Assembly (NCBI GenBank): GCA_900754605.1
Contig: CAAEDK010000083.1
Coordinates: forward strand, 1 to 18,331
Reading direction: 5' to 3'
Length of the DNA: 18,331 bases
DNA from: an uncultured Oscillospiraceae bacterium
GTDB taxonomy: Bacteria; Bacillota_A; Clostridia; Oscillospirales; Oscillospiraceae
The notes below the pieces were generated by a model. It saw only the letters and a list, made by a program, of their open reading frames with translations, was not told the DNA's origin and made no database searches. Both the position numbers and the translations under genes were made by a program. Numbering within the stretch: the first letter of the stretch is position 1; each line of letters begins with the position of its first letter. Shown here piece by piece: positions 8,167-14,607 of the stretch.

Positions 8167-8184
8167 TGTAAAGCTAACTTGACA
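8167..8184. promoter_or_regulatory. Candidate operator 1 of the XRE regulator
   Basis: TGTAAAG-CTAA-CTTGACA is an 18-bp palindrome with a single mismatch. It overlaps the -35 hexamer of the promoter that drives the small XRE gene. Its sister copy lies 46 bp downstream, centre to centre. The mismatch is the G required by the TTGACA hexamer, which suggests one sequence serves both purposes. Confidence 0.6.
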
Positions 8185-8207
8185 TACGTGGGGCAGTATG
8201 ATATACT
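8179..8207 (+). promoter_or_regulatory. Strong sigma-A promoter for the XRE / membrane-protein pair
   Basis: A perfect TTGACA (8179-8184) and TATACT (8202-8207) are separated by 17 nt. Transcription would start near 8214, inside the second palindrome. It is flanked by the two operator copies, so repression by the downstream regulator is likely. Confidence 0.8.
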
Positions 8208-8212
8208 TTGAA

Positions 8213-8230
8213 TGTAAAGGAAACTTTACA
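8213..8230. promoter_or_regulatory. Candidate operator 2 of the XRE regulator
   Basis: TGTAAAG-GAAA-CTTTACA is a perfect 18-bp palindrome with a 4-bp centre, covering the expected transcription start. It shares both half-sites with the copy at 8167-8184. Two dimers of a small HTH protein could bracket the -10 element. Confidence 0.65.
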
Positions 8231-8246
8231 AAATGGGGGTGATGGT

Positions 8247-8447
8247 ATGACCAACCGGATTGCGGAACTGCGGAAGGCTAGAAAATTGTCTCAGGCGGAA
8301 CTGGCTGAGGCAGTGGATGTTACCCGCCAGACCATCATTTCACTGGAAAACGGGCGGTATAACGCCTCGCTTCTGCTGGCGCACCGGATCGCACGCTATT
8401 TCGGTATGACCATTGAGACGGTATTTTTGTTTGACGAGGATGAATGA
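8247..8447 (+). CDS. Small XRE-family (Cro/CI-type) transcriptional regulator
   Basis: This 66-residue protein is almost wholly one helix-turn-helix domain of the YgzD-like type. It begins [20 protein letters not shown], with the recognition region [25 protein letters not shown], and ends IETVFLF followed by an acidic DEDE tail. The start is the ATG at 8247 with GGGGGTGAT just upstream; a TTG at 8208 in the same frame sits at the promoter edge and is unlikely. The stop overlaps the region where the next frame opens, and the downstream membrane-protein gene starts 44 nt later, so the pair is probably an operon. Two matching palindromes around the promoter suggest autoregulation. In other Firmicutes, small regulators of this kind are often paired with a membrane protein whose signal is unknown. 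Confidence 0.9.
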   Translation: MTNRIAELRKARKLSQAELAEAVDVTRQTIISLENGRYNASLLLAHRIARYFGMTIETVFLFDEDE

Positions 8448-8491
8448 CCAACCCGCTCCCGAAGGGACGGAAACGACAGGAGGATGCTGCA

Positions 8492-8917
8492 ATGAAACAC
8501 AAGCATAAAGAAATGGTGCTGCTAAGCTCTGCCCTGGGGATGGCCGTGTGCCTTTTTATCAGCGCGCTGATGATGGGGGAGAGGCTCCCACCTTCGGTGA
8601 GCGGGCTATGCTTCGGAGCGGCCGGGATCCTGGGTGGAGTGGCCGGCTCCCGTCTGATCATGGCGTGTGTGGAGCGGAGCTGGACGCCGGAGGAGCGGAA
8701 GGAGATTGAACGGGGAGAGCGGGACGAGCGGAATGTCACCATTCGAGAAAAGGCTGCCTACTCCAGCTGGTACTGGAGCCTGTATCTGCTGTGGGGGCTG
8801 TGGCTGCTGACTTTGATCACGCAGGGCGGGATGTATGTGGCTTTTGTATCGGTGGCCATTGTGCTGCATTGCATCTTTTATATGGTCAATGTTGGACGAT
8901 GGTCCAGGCGGATGTGA
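8492..8917 (+). CDS. Four-helix membrane protein paired with the XRE regulator (DUF2178/DUF6442-like)
   Basis: This 141-residue protein has no assigned function. Hydrophobic segments at about 9-28, 36-58, 93-110 and 113-133 predict four membrane helices. Between helices two and three is a charged loop (about 61-90) with EIERGERDERNVTIREKAAY. This ERDER-N-x-x-I-x-x-KA pattern resembles that seen in small membrane proteins encoded beside YgzD-type XRE regulators. I chose the ATG at 8492 because AGGAGG stands eight bases upstream; an ATG at 8444 overlaps the regulator's stop but has no clear ribosome site. It may sense membrane state or modulate the regulator, but that is only context-based inference. 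The family label is from memory of the motif and not from a search. Confidence 0.75.
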   Translation: MKHKHKEMVLLSSALGMAVCLFISALMMGERLPPSVSGLCFGAAGILGGVAGSRLIMACVERSWTPEERKEIERGERDERNVTIREKAAYSSWYWSLYLLWGLWLLTLITQGGMYVAFVSVAIVLHCIFYMVNVGRWSRRM

Positions 8918-8986
8918 ACAGACTGCTTCCCAGCAATTCCTGTGCTGAACAAAATAGGAAGTCTATCAGAGTGAGGAGAGGACACC

Positions 8987-9505
8987 GTGCAGTATCAGAA
9001 TACATATCATTCTCCCGTGGGAGAGATGTTGCTGGCTGCGGATGACGAGGGCTTAGCTGGGATCTGGTTCCGGGGGGCGCGGTACTTTGGCCGCGGGCTG
9101 GAACCTGGGGGCAAGGAGGGAGAGAACTCCATCCTGAAGGAAGCGAAGCGCTGGCTGGACTGCTACTTCTCCGGCCATGATCCGGAGTTCCAGCCGCCCA
9201 TCCATTGGAGGGGGAGTCCTTTTCAGCAAACGGTATGGGGGCTGCTGCAGCAGATCCCATACGGGGCTACGGTCACCTATGGAGAACTGTCCGCTCATGT
9301 GGCTAAACAGCTGGGGCAGACCAGGATGTCGGCACAGGCAGTGGGTGGGGCTGTGGCCCGCAATCCGATTTCCATTCTGGTGCCATGCCACCGGGTGGTG
9401 GGATCGGACGGCGGCCTGACCGGATATGCTGGTGGATTGGATCGGAAGCGCCAGCTGCTGGCGTTCGAGGCGGCGGGAAGAGCCCGCTTGTTTCAGTTGG
9501 TTTGA
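8987..9505 (+). CDS. ogt: Methylated-DNA-[protein]-cysteine S-methyltransferase
   Basis: This suicide DNA-repair protein moves alkyl groups from O6-alkylguanine (or O4-alkylthymine) to its own cysteine. The protein has 172 residues, a normal Ogt size. The N-terminal half is a ribonuclease-like domain starting YQNTYHSPVGEMLLAAD. The C-terminal half has FQQTVWGLLQQIPYGATVTYGELS (79-102), AVGGAVARNP with the arginine finger R125, and the active-site block PCHRVVGSDGGLTGYAGG with C134. The start is a GTG at 8987 with GAGGAGAGG about five bases upstream. No strong promoter was seen in the 69 nt before it, so it may be read through from the XRE/membrane-protein pair. It converges on the metal ATPase gene, and a hairpin separates the two. 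Confidence 0.95.
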   Translation: MQYQNTYHSPVGEMLLAADDEGLAGIWFRGARYFGRGLEPGGKEGENSILKEAKRWLDCYFSGHDPEFQPPIHWRGSPFQQTVWGLLQQIPYGATVTYGELSAHVAKQLGQTRMSAQAVGGAVARNPISILVPCHRVVGSDGGLTGYAGGLDRKRQLLAFEAAGRARLFQLV

Positions 9506-9517
9506 TAGGAAAAGCTG

Positions 9518-9550
9518 ACCGGCGGGCCCGCATACTGCGGTCCCGCCGGT
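9518..9550. terminator. Bidirectional hairpin terminator between ogt and the P-type ATPase gene
   Basis: ACCGGCGGG (9518-9526) pairs with CCCGCCGGT (9542-9550). An inner stem CCGCA/TGCGG (9528-9532 with 9536-9540) adds five more pairs across one mismatch. On the plus strand it is followed by TTCAGTCTTTC, and on the minus strand by a CAGCTTTTCC tract. It lies where two converging genes end. Confidence 0.75.
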
Positions 9551-9559
9551 TTCAGTCTT

Positions 9560-11446
9560 TCACAGCTTGTGTACGAACAGGGCACGGATGGCGTTAAGAA
9601 TGGCCAGTACCATCACGCCGACATCGGCGAAGATAGCCAGCCACATGTTGGCGATGCCGACAGCCCCAAGGGCCATACAGGCAAATTTTACGAACAGGGC
9701 AAAAGCGATGTTCTGATAGACGATCCGGATGCACTTGCGGGAGATCCGGATGGCCTTAGCAATTTTCATGGGGTCATCATCCATCAGCACCACATCAGCA
9801 GCCTCAATGGCGGCATCGGAACCCATAGCGCCCATGGCAATGCCAATGTCGGCACGGGACAGTACCGGAGCATCATTGATTCCGTCCCCCACGAAGGCCA
9901 GTTTTTCCTTCTGGACCTTGTGCGCCAGCAGTTCCTCCACCTTGGAGACCTTGTCAGCAGGCAGCAGCTCGCTGTACACCTGGTCCACATCCAGCTGGGC
10001 GGCTACCGCCTCAGCCACCGAGCAGGCGTCGCCGGTCAACATGACGGTCTGCTTCACCCCTGTGGCTTTCAGCTTCTGGATGGCCTCTTTGGAGTGCTCC
10101 TTTACCACATCCGAGATCACGATGTGGCCTGCGTAGGCCCCGTCCACCGCAATATGAATGATGGTACCCACACTGTGACAGGGGATGGGCTCCAGCCCCA
10201 GCCGCCGCATCAGCTTATCATTGCCTGCAGCGACTGAGATGCCATCCACCTGAGCAGTGATGCCGTGTCCGCTGATCTCCTGGATATTGGTGACCCGGCT
10301 GCGGTCGATTTCCCGTCCATAGGCCCGTTGCAGGCTTTTGCTGATGGGATGGGAGGAGGCACTCTCAGCCAAGGCGGCGTACTCCAGGAGTTGTTCCTGG
10401 CTCATTTGGTTGTGGTGAATATCATTGACCTCGAACACGCCCCGGGTGAGTGTGCCCGTTTTGTCAAAGACTACATAGCGGGTCTGGGCCAGAGTCTCCA
10501 GATAGTTGGAGCCTTTGATGAGGATACCTTCCCTGCTGGCGCCGCCCAGACCGGCGAAAAAGCTCAGGGGGATGCTGATGACCAGGGCGCAGGGGCAGCT
10601 GATGACCAGGAAGGTGAGGGCGCGGTAGAGCCAGGTCCCCCAGGCAGGGTCTGCCCCCAGGAACAGCATTTGGCTCAGCGGTGGAAGGACGGCCAAGGCC
10701 AGAGCTGCGTAGCATACCGCCGGAGTGTAGATCCGAGCAAACTTGGAGATGAAGTCCTCAGATTTGGACTTGCGGGAACTGGCGTTCTCTACCAGATCCA
10801 GGATCTTGGAGACGGTGGACTCTCCAAACTCCTTGGTGGTGCGGAGCTTCAGCACACCGGTCATGTTGATACAGCCGCTGATGACTGCCTCGCCTGCCTG
10901 GACCTCTCGGGGCAGGCTCTCACCGGTGAGGGCGCTGGTGTTCAGGGTGGAGCTGCCCTCGATGACCTGACCGTCCAGGGGGATCTTCTCGCCGGGTTGG
11001 ACCACAATGATGCTGCCAACGGCCACCTCATCTGGATCCACCTGCTCCAGTGTTCCGTCCCGCTCGATATTGGCGTAGTCTGGGCGGATGTCCATGAGAG
11101 CGCTGATATTCTTCCGGCTCTTGCCCACAGCGTAGCTTTGGAACAGTTCGCCTACCTGGTAGAACAGCATGACCGCAATGGCCTCAGTATAGTCTCCACT
11201 GCGGGAGGCGATGGCCAGGGCGAAGGCCCCGATGGTGGCCACGGCCATCAGAAAGTTTTCATCAAAGACCTGCCGGTTCAAAATTCCTCGGAAGGCCTTT
11301 TTCAAAATGTCAGCCCCAATCACCAGGTAGGTAAAGAGATACAGGGCCAGCCGGGGAAGTCCCCGGATGGGAAGCAGTCCCAGGATCACCACCAGAACTG
11401 CGGCCAAGACGATCCGGGCAAGCATTTTTTTCTGCTTTTTGTTCAC
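9560..11446 (-). CDS. P1B-type heavy-metal translocating ATPase (Zn/Cd/Pb class), lacking an N-terminal HMA domain
   Basis: This membrane pump exports divalent heavy metals using ATP. The protein has 628 residues from a GTG at 11446 with AAGGAGG seven bases upstream; a longer frame to 11593 would run through the intergenic hairpin. Landmarks are the actuator loop TGES (174-177), the metal-binding CPC in membrane helix 6 (284-286), the phosphorylated DKTGT (D328), the P1B-specific HP (366-367) and GDGIND (520-525). K587 and D608 (in FADVGVMVLAILNA) match the Lys and Asp that mark ZntA/CadA (P1B-2) pumps, which favours Zn2+, Cd2+ or Pb2+. There is no N-terminal CxxC domain; a separate 72-residue HMA protein is encoded 103 nt upstream. 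A hairpin in that gap may tune expression between the two. The divergent ArsR gene is the likely regulator. Confidence 0.93.
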   Translation of the reverse strand: MNKKQKKMLARIVLAAVLVVILGLLPIRGLPRLALYLFTYLVIGADILKKAFRGILNRQVFDENFLMAVATIGAFALAIASRSGDYTEAIAVMLFYQVGELFQSYAVGKSRKNISALMDIRPDYANIERDGTLEQVDPDEVAVGSIIVVQPGEKIPLDGQVIEGSSTLNTSALTGESLPREVQAGEAVISGCINMTGVLKLRTTKEFGESTVSKILDLVENASSRKSKSEDFISKFARIYTPAVCYAALALAVLPPLSQMLFLGADPAWGTWLYRALTFLVISCPCALVISIPLSFFAGLGGASREGILIKGSNYLETLAQTRYVVFDKTGTLTRGVFEVNDIHHNQMSQEQLLEYAALAESASSHPISKSLQRAYGREIDRSRVTNIQEISGHGITAQVDGISVAAGNDKLMRRLGLEPIPCHSVGTIIHIAVDGAYAGHIVISDVVKEHSKEAIQKLKATGVKQTVMLTGDACSVAEAVAAQLDVDQVYSELLPADKVSKVEELLAHKVQKEKLAFVGDGINDAPVLSRADIGIAMGAMGSDAAIEAADVVLMDDDPMKIAKAIRISRKCIRIVYQNIAFALFVKFACMALGAVGIANMWLAIFADVGVMVLAILNAIRALFVHKL

Positions 11447-11507
11447 AGTAAAACCTCCTTCAAAAAGCAACCATTCGCCATGAGTTGAATGATAAGAGAA
11501 AGAAAAT

Positions 11508-11538
11508 GCGCCCCTGCGGCCATCGGCGTTTGGGGCGC
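11508..11538 (-). terminator. Hairpin between the HMA gene and the ATPase gene (possible attenuator)
   Basis: GCGCCCC (11508-11514) and GGGGCGC (11532-11538) form a 7-bp GC stem. Read on the minus strand it is followed by ATTTTCTTTCTCT. This resembles a weak intrinsic terminator inside the operon and could make the small HMA protein more abundant than the pump; an mRNA-stability element is equally possible. Confidence 0.5.
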
Positions 11539-11549
11539 GGCGCCGGTCT

Positions 11550-11768
11550 TTACAGCGCGATTTCGCAGTCTGGCTCCACCTTTTTACAGGCATTCAGAAC
11601 CGCCTGCATAACAGCCTTGGGCTCCTGACCATCTTCGAATTCCACGATCATCTTTTGGGTCATGAAATTGACCACAGCATTTTGGACTCCGGGGGTCTTT
11701 TTTGCAGCGTTCTCCATCAGATTGGCGCAATTGGCGCAGTCTACTTCGATTTGATAGGTCTTTTTCAT
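11550..11768 (-). CDS. Free-standing heavy-metal-associated (HMA) domain protein
   Basis: This 72-residue protein is a single HMA (CopZ-like ferredoxin-fold) domain. The metal site is VDCANCANLMENA, with C11 and C14 forming CxxC preceded by Asp, as in the Zn/Cd-type domains of ZntA/CadA rather than the MxCxxC usual in copper chaperones. VNFMTQKMIVEF and a final helix complete the fold. The ATG at 11768 has AAGGAG about ten bases upstream. It precedes a metal ATPase that lacks this domain, so the two probably represent a split form of the usual single-chain pump, with the small protein delivering metal or sensing it. It is co-transcribed from a good promoter at 11823-11851 that faces away from the ArsR gene. 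Confidence 0.9.
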   Translation of the reverse strand: MKKTYQIEVDCANCANLMENAAKKTPGVQNAVVNFMTQKMIVEFEDGQEPKAVMQAVLNACKKVEPDCEIAL

Positions 11769-11790
11769 TCTGGGCCCTCTCCTTTTTGTT

Positions 11791-11810
11791 GATTAAAAGT
11801 TTGCTTAATC
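11791..11810. promoter_or_regulatory. Candidate ArsR-family operator at the start of the HMA-ATPase transcript
   Basis: GATTAA-N8-TTAATC is a perfect 6-bp inverted repeat lying just downstream of the predicted start site of the minus-strand promoter. An AT-rich dyad at this place is typical of metal-responsive ArsR/SmtB/CadC repressors, and an ArsR gene is divergently encoded. Binding is inferred. Confidence 0.5.
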
Positions 11811-11822
11811 GTTTATGTTTTT

Positions 11823-11851
11823 ATCATACGCAGGGGGACAACGGAAGTCAA
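11823..11851 (-). promoter_or_regulatory. Probable sigma-A promoter for the HMA-ATPase operon
   Basis: On the minus strand, TTGACT (11851-11846) and TATGAT (11828-11823) are separated by 17 nt. Each hexamer is one base from consensus. Transcription would start near 11816, leaving a leader of about 48 nt that contains the GATTAA-N8-TTAATC dyad. Confidence 0.75.
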
Positions 11852-11873
11852 CTGATCTGCTGTATTTTTTTCC

Positions 11874-11906
11874 GATTGGGAAAAATTCATTCCTGATTGG
11901 GAAAAA
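11874..11906. repeat. Tandem direct repeat GATTGGGAAAAA with 21-bp period
   Basis: Two identical 12-bp copies lie at 11874-11885 and 11895-11906, spaced 21 bp apart, which is two helical turns. They sit between the divergent promoters, upstream of both. The first copy is also the right arm of a near-palindrome (TTTTTCC-GATTG-GGAAAAA). The spacing would suit a protein binding one face of DNA, such as the AraC-family regulator encoded downstream. Confidence 0.55.
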
Positions 11907-11934
11907 ACCGGATCAGGAGGGCAGGATCCCACCA

Positions 11935-11963
11935 TTTGCAAACCTGCGGGCGCGTGGTATACT
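11935..11963 (+). promoter_or_regulatory. Probable promoter for the arsR-araC pair
   Basis: TTTGCA (11935-11940) and TATACT (11958-11963) are separated by 17 nt; TTGCAA with a 16-nt spacer is an alternative reading. The start site would be near 11970, leaving a leader of about 20 nt with the SD. Confidence 0.6.
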
Positions 11964-11988
11964 GGTGACAAAGAGAGGAGGAGGCGCC

Positions 11989-12363
11989 ATGTCAGAGTGT
12001 CAGCGTCCAAACCGGCCGGAGACCCTCCCGCCGGATCATATCCCACGGGTGGAGGAACTTCAGACAGTGTCGGCCCTATTTAAGCAGCTCAGTGACGCCA
12101 GCCGCCTGCGGATTTTCTGGCTGCTGTGCCACTGCGAGGCCTGCGGGACCGAGCTGGCCGCCATCGTGGAAATGACACCCCCAGCGGTGGCTCACCACTT
12201 GCGTCTGCTGCGCTCCAGCCACTTGCTGGTCAGCCGTCGGGAGGGCAAAGAGGTATATTATCGGGCAGCGGACACCGCCCAGGCCCAGGCGCTTCACCAC
12301 ATGATCGAGGAGATGGTAGAGATCTCTTGCCCCAAAAGTTCAGGGGGAATGGGTCATGGATAG
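11989..12363 (+). CDS. ArsR/SmtB-family metal-responsive repressor
   Basis: This 124-residue winged-helix protein probably represses metal-efflux genes and is released by metal. The core ALFKQLSDASRLRIFWLL (29-46) leads into the HTH (about 54-78, with TPPAVAHHLRLLRSSHLL), followed by the wing RREGKEVYYRA (83-93). Possible metal ligands are the cysteine cluster C47, C49 and C52 next to the HTH, as in CadC-type sensors. Other candidates are D95, H103 and H104 in the last helix and C114 near the C-terminus; which are used cannot be read from sequence alone. The ATG at 11989 has GAGGAGGAGG just upstream, and an extended frame to 11815 crosses the promoters. Its position opposite the HMA-ATPase genes makes that operon its likely target. 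The last 8 bases overlap the start of the AraC gene, implying translational coupling. Confidence 0.92.
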   Translation: MSECQRPNRPETLPPDHIPRVEELQTVSALFKQLSDASRLRIFWLLCHCEACGTELAAIVEMTPPAVAHHLRLLRSSHLLVSRREGKEVYYRAADTAQAQALHHMIEEMVEISCPKSSGGMGHG

Positions 12364-13267
12364 GCGCCTGTTTCATGCGCCGGAGGAGGAACTTCTCCGG
12401 GGCGGTCTGGAGCACTGTGAACCGTTTCCCGGTGTGGAACTCTCCTGGATCCGCTTCCACGCCCCACGGATTGAGACAGAGCATGCGCCTTTGGCTCATG
12501 TGCTGGAGGTCAACCACTGCCGCAGGGGCCGGATTGGCTGGGATATGAAGGGGGGCACATCGGTCTATCTGGGGCCTGGGGACTTGGATGTCCACACCAT
12601 GGACTGCTGTGCCGTATCCACCATCAATCTCCCCCTTGGCTATTATGAGGGGATCACAGTGGCCCTGGATCTGGAACAGCTGGAGCGGACGCCTCTCCCC
12701 TTGGTGGAGGAGACTGGGATTGATGGGAAGTCCCTGCTGGACAGGCTCTGTCCTAGGGGGGAGCCTCTGGCTCTGCCTGCTGGAGCAGCCTCTGCTCAGA
12801 TTTTTGATCCACTCTATACTGCGCCGGAGCCTCTGCGGCTGCCATATTGCAGGCTCAAGACCCTGGAACTTCTGTTGTTTCTGGCAGCTCTGGAGCCGGA
12901 GCGGGAAAAGCGGCTGGACCGGTACTACTCCCGTCAAGTGGAGACGATCCAAGAGATCCATGCCCTGCTCATCGGGGACCTGGGACGGCGGTATACTATT
13001 GAGGAATTGTCCCGGCGGTATCTCATCAACACCGCGACCTTAAAAGCGGTGTTCAAGGCGGTGTACAGCCAGCCCATTGGGGCCTATATGAAGGAGTACC
13101 GTATGCGCCGGGCCATGGAGCTGCTGCGGCAGAGCGGGGCAAGCATCGCAGAGATTGCTGCCCAGGTGGGCTATGAGAGCCAAGGAAAATTTACCGAGGC
13201 ATTCAAAGCTTATGCTCATCAGCTGCCCACGGAGTATCGCCGGCAGAACCGGAGCACAGTAGAATGA
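12356..13267 (+). CDS. AraC-family transcriptional regulator
   Basis: The protein has 303 residues. The C-terminal domain (about 197-298) holds two HTH motifs: IEELSRRYLINTATLKAVFKA (215-235) and the second in IAEIAAQVGYESQGKFTEAFKAY (264-286), the usual AraC signature. The N-terminal part (1-180) is a cupin-like sensor region with LEVNHCRRGRIGWDM and YLGPGDLDVHTM. It resembles the PchR-type group, whose members often respond to siderophores or other small molecules; no ligand can be assigned here. The ATG at 12356 overlaps the arsR stop by 8 bases, so the two are translated together from the promoter at 11935-11963. A hairpin terminator follows directly. Pairing an AraC regulator with an ArsR repressor in one operon is uncommon and may add a second signal to the metal-efflux locus. 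Confidence 0.9.
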   Translation: MDRRLFHAPEEELLRGGLEHCEPFPGVELSWIRFHAPRIETEHAPLAHVLEVNHCRRGRIGWDMKGGTSVYLGPGDLDVHTMDCCAVSTINLPLGYYEGITVALDLEQLERTPLPLVEETGIDGKSLLDRLCPRGEPLALPAGAASAQIFDPLYTAPEPLRLPYCRLKTLELLLFLAALEPEREKRLDRYYSRQVETIQEIHALLIGDLGRRYTIEELSRRYLINTATLKAVFKAVYSQPIGAYMKEYRMRRAMELLRQSGASIAEIAAQVGYESQGKFTEAFKAYAHQLPTEYRRQNRSTVE

Positions 13268-13273
13268 TAACAG

Positions 13274-13302
13274 ACCGCCCGCCGGAAACTCCGGCGGGCG
13301 GT
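13274..13302 (+). terminator. Hairpin terminator after the AraC gene
   Basis: ACCGCCCGCCGG (13274-13285) pairs perfectly with CCGGCGGGCGGT (13291-13302) around a 5-nt loop. The U-tract is weak (TTCGTGC). It lies between the converging AraC gene and the DUF4179 gene, so it probably serves both. Confidence 0.7.
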
Positions 13303-13321
13303 TCGTGCATTGGCGGTGTGT

Positions 13322-14605
13322 TTATTCTTGATTCGCGGCGGGGAGAGGCAGAGAGACATCCAGAGGGGTGAACCGGGTCCAGTTGAGGGTCAGGGTGACC
13401 TGGTCCCAGGGGTAGCCGATCAGGTGCAGGTCCTCGGTCTCCAGTCCGGTGTCCGTATCAGTACCGGAGCCTCCCTCGGTAACCTGCCACTCCCCCTCCG
13501 GAGACCGGCAGGTCCAGGAGAAGCGCTGGGGCAGCAGCGCCGGAGGGGCGGGGTACTGGAAGTATAGCACGGTGCGGTCAGACTCCTCGTCCACCCCGGT
13601 CAGCTGGACCTCCTCCGGGAGGCCGGCGGCAGTTCCGGCGGCCAGGTCCACTGTGACCTCCGCCTCCTCCGGGTCTTGCCAGACCGCCCCGGTGATCCGG
13701 AGGGTCAGCCGCTCCGGCTGCTGAAAATAGGGGCTGGCCAGCCGGAGCTCGGTGAGAAAGCCGGTATCCGGGTCTGAGAAGCCGCTGAGGCCGCCCTCCC
13801 GCTCATATTGCCGTCCCGTCTCATCCTCCAGGCGGCACAGCAGGCTGACCAGCCGGGCGGTGTTGTCTGGGGAATCCCTCAGCATCAGCCGGGCGTGAGT
13901 GGGGTAGATCTCCAGTCGGTCCACACAGATCTGCTGTCCGTCCAGTTCCACCCACTGCTCCACAGGCAGGATCTGGCCGACGGCGGTGAGGGACGGATCC
14001 AGGGTAATCTGGAAGCGGAACCGGGCGGCGGGAGAGCCGTCCCCATTGGGGCGGACGGTGAGGTCCAGGTCCAGCCGGTCCGGCACCTGTTCTTCCCGGT
14101 AGTCCAGCACGATGTGTCCGGCGTCCTGGGGTACGTTCACACTGTCCGACAGGACAGAGGGCCGGGGGGAGAGTCGCTCGCTGTCCACATAGACCATGGC
14201 ATATTCACACGCCGGGTCCTCCCAGGCCAGGGTGTAAAAGAGGTGTATCTGCTTCTGGTCCACGATCAGATTTTCCAGGGTAAGAGTATAGCCGCTGTCC
14301 CTCTGGGTCTGGTCCACCTTCTGCACCCAGTCGTGCTCTACCGCAGAGGACAGGCTGTGGGAAAAGCACACCGCCTGGGCCAGCCAGCCAAGAATCGGGA
14401 TGTTGGAACAGGCCTGAGCAAAAGGCGTGCTGACATTGACCAGCAGGACAAAGACCGCCGCTGCGGCGGCCAGGGAGCGTAGGGGCCGCAGCCTCCTCCG
14501 GCGGGCCTGCCGCCGGGCCAGGGCACGGTCCAGTGTCCCCTCCAGAGCGGGGGGCGTATGCCGGAGTTCCTGCATCAGTGTGTCATATTCTTGCTTCCGG
14601 TCCAT
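13322..14605 (-). CDS. DUF4179-like membrane protein, probable anti-sigma partner of the upstream ECF sigma factor
   Basis: The 427-residue protein has a short cytoplasmic N-terminus (about 1-40) with an Arg-rich patch before one membrane helix (about 43-61, LAAAAAVFVLLVNVST). A large extracytoplasmic region follows. After the helix, PFAQACSNIPILGWLAQAVCF matches the start of DUF4179, a domain found in single-pass proteins encoded beside ECF sigma factors in Firmicutes. The remainder is beta-rich, with repeated 'tLtLenLivDqkqihLfY'-like strands and no catalytic motif. The ATG at 14605 has GAGGAGG seven bases upstream; a GTG at 14611 would sit on top of that site. It starts 2 nt after the sigma gene ends, so translation is probably coupled. 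No classical ZAS zinc anti-sigma motif is visible, so the anti-sigma role is inferred from position and topology. Confidence 0.85.
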   Translation of the reverse strand: MDRKQEYDTLMQELRHTPPALEGTLDRALARRQARRRRLRPLRSLAAAAAVFVLLVNVSTPFAQACSNIPILGWLAQAVCFSHSLSSAVEHDWVQKVDQTQRDSGYTLTLENLIVDQKQIHLFYTLAWEDPACEYAMVYVDSERLSPRPSVLSDSVNVPQDAGHIVLDYREEQVPDRLDLDLTVRPNGDGSPAARFRFQITLDPSLTAVGQILPVEQWVELDGQQICVDRLEIYPTHARLMLRDSPDNTARLVSLLCRLEDETGRQYEREGGLSGFSDPDTGFLTELRLASPYFQQPERLTLRITGAVWQDPEEAEVTVDLAAGTAAGLPEEVQLTGVDEESDRTVLYFQYPAPPALLPQRFSWTCRSPEGEWQVTEGGSGTDTDTGLETEDLHLIGYPWDQVTLTLNWTRFTPLDVSLPLPAANQE

Positions 14606-14607
14606 GG

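Noticed and set aside
8213..8230. TnrA/GlnR nitrogen-control site
   Set aside because: The known pattern TGTNA-N7-TNACA needs one base less between the halves, and the paired copies flanking an XRE promoter fit local autoregulation better.
10265..11488. Plus-strand open frame opposite the metal ATPase
   Set aside because: Shadow of the ATPase; low-complexity translation with no family features.
11447..11593. N-terminal extension of the metal ATPase
   Set aside because: It runs through the intergenic hairpin and the end of the HMA gene. The GTG at 11446 has a perfect ribosome site.
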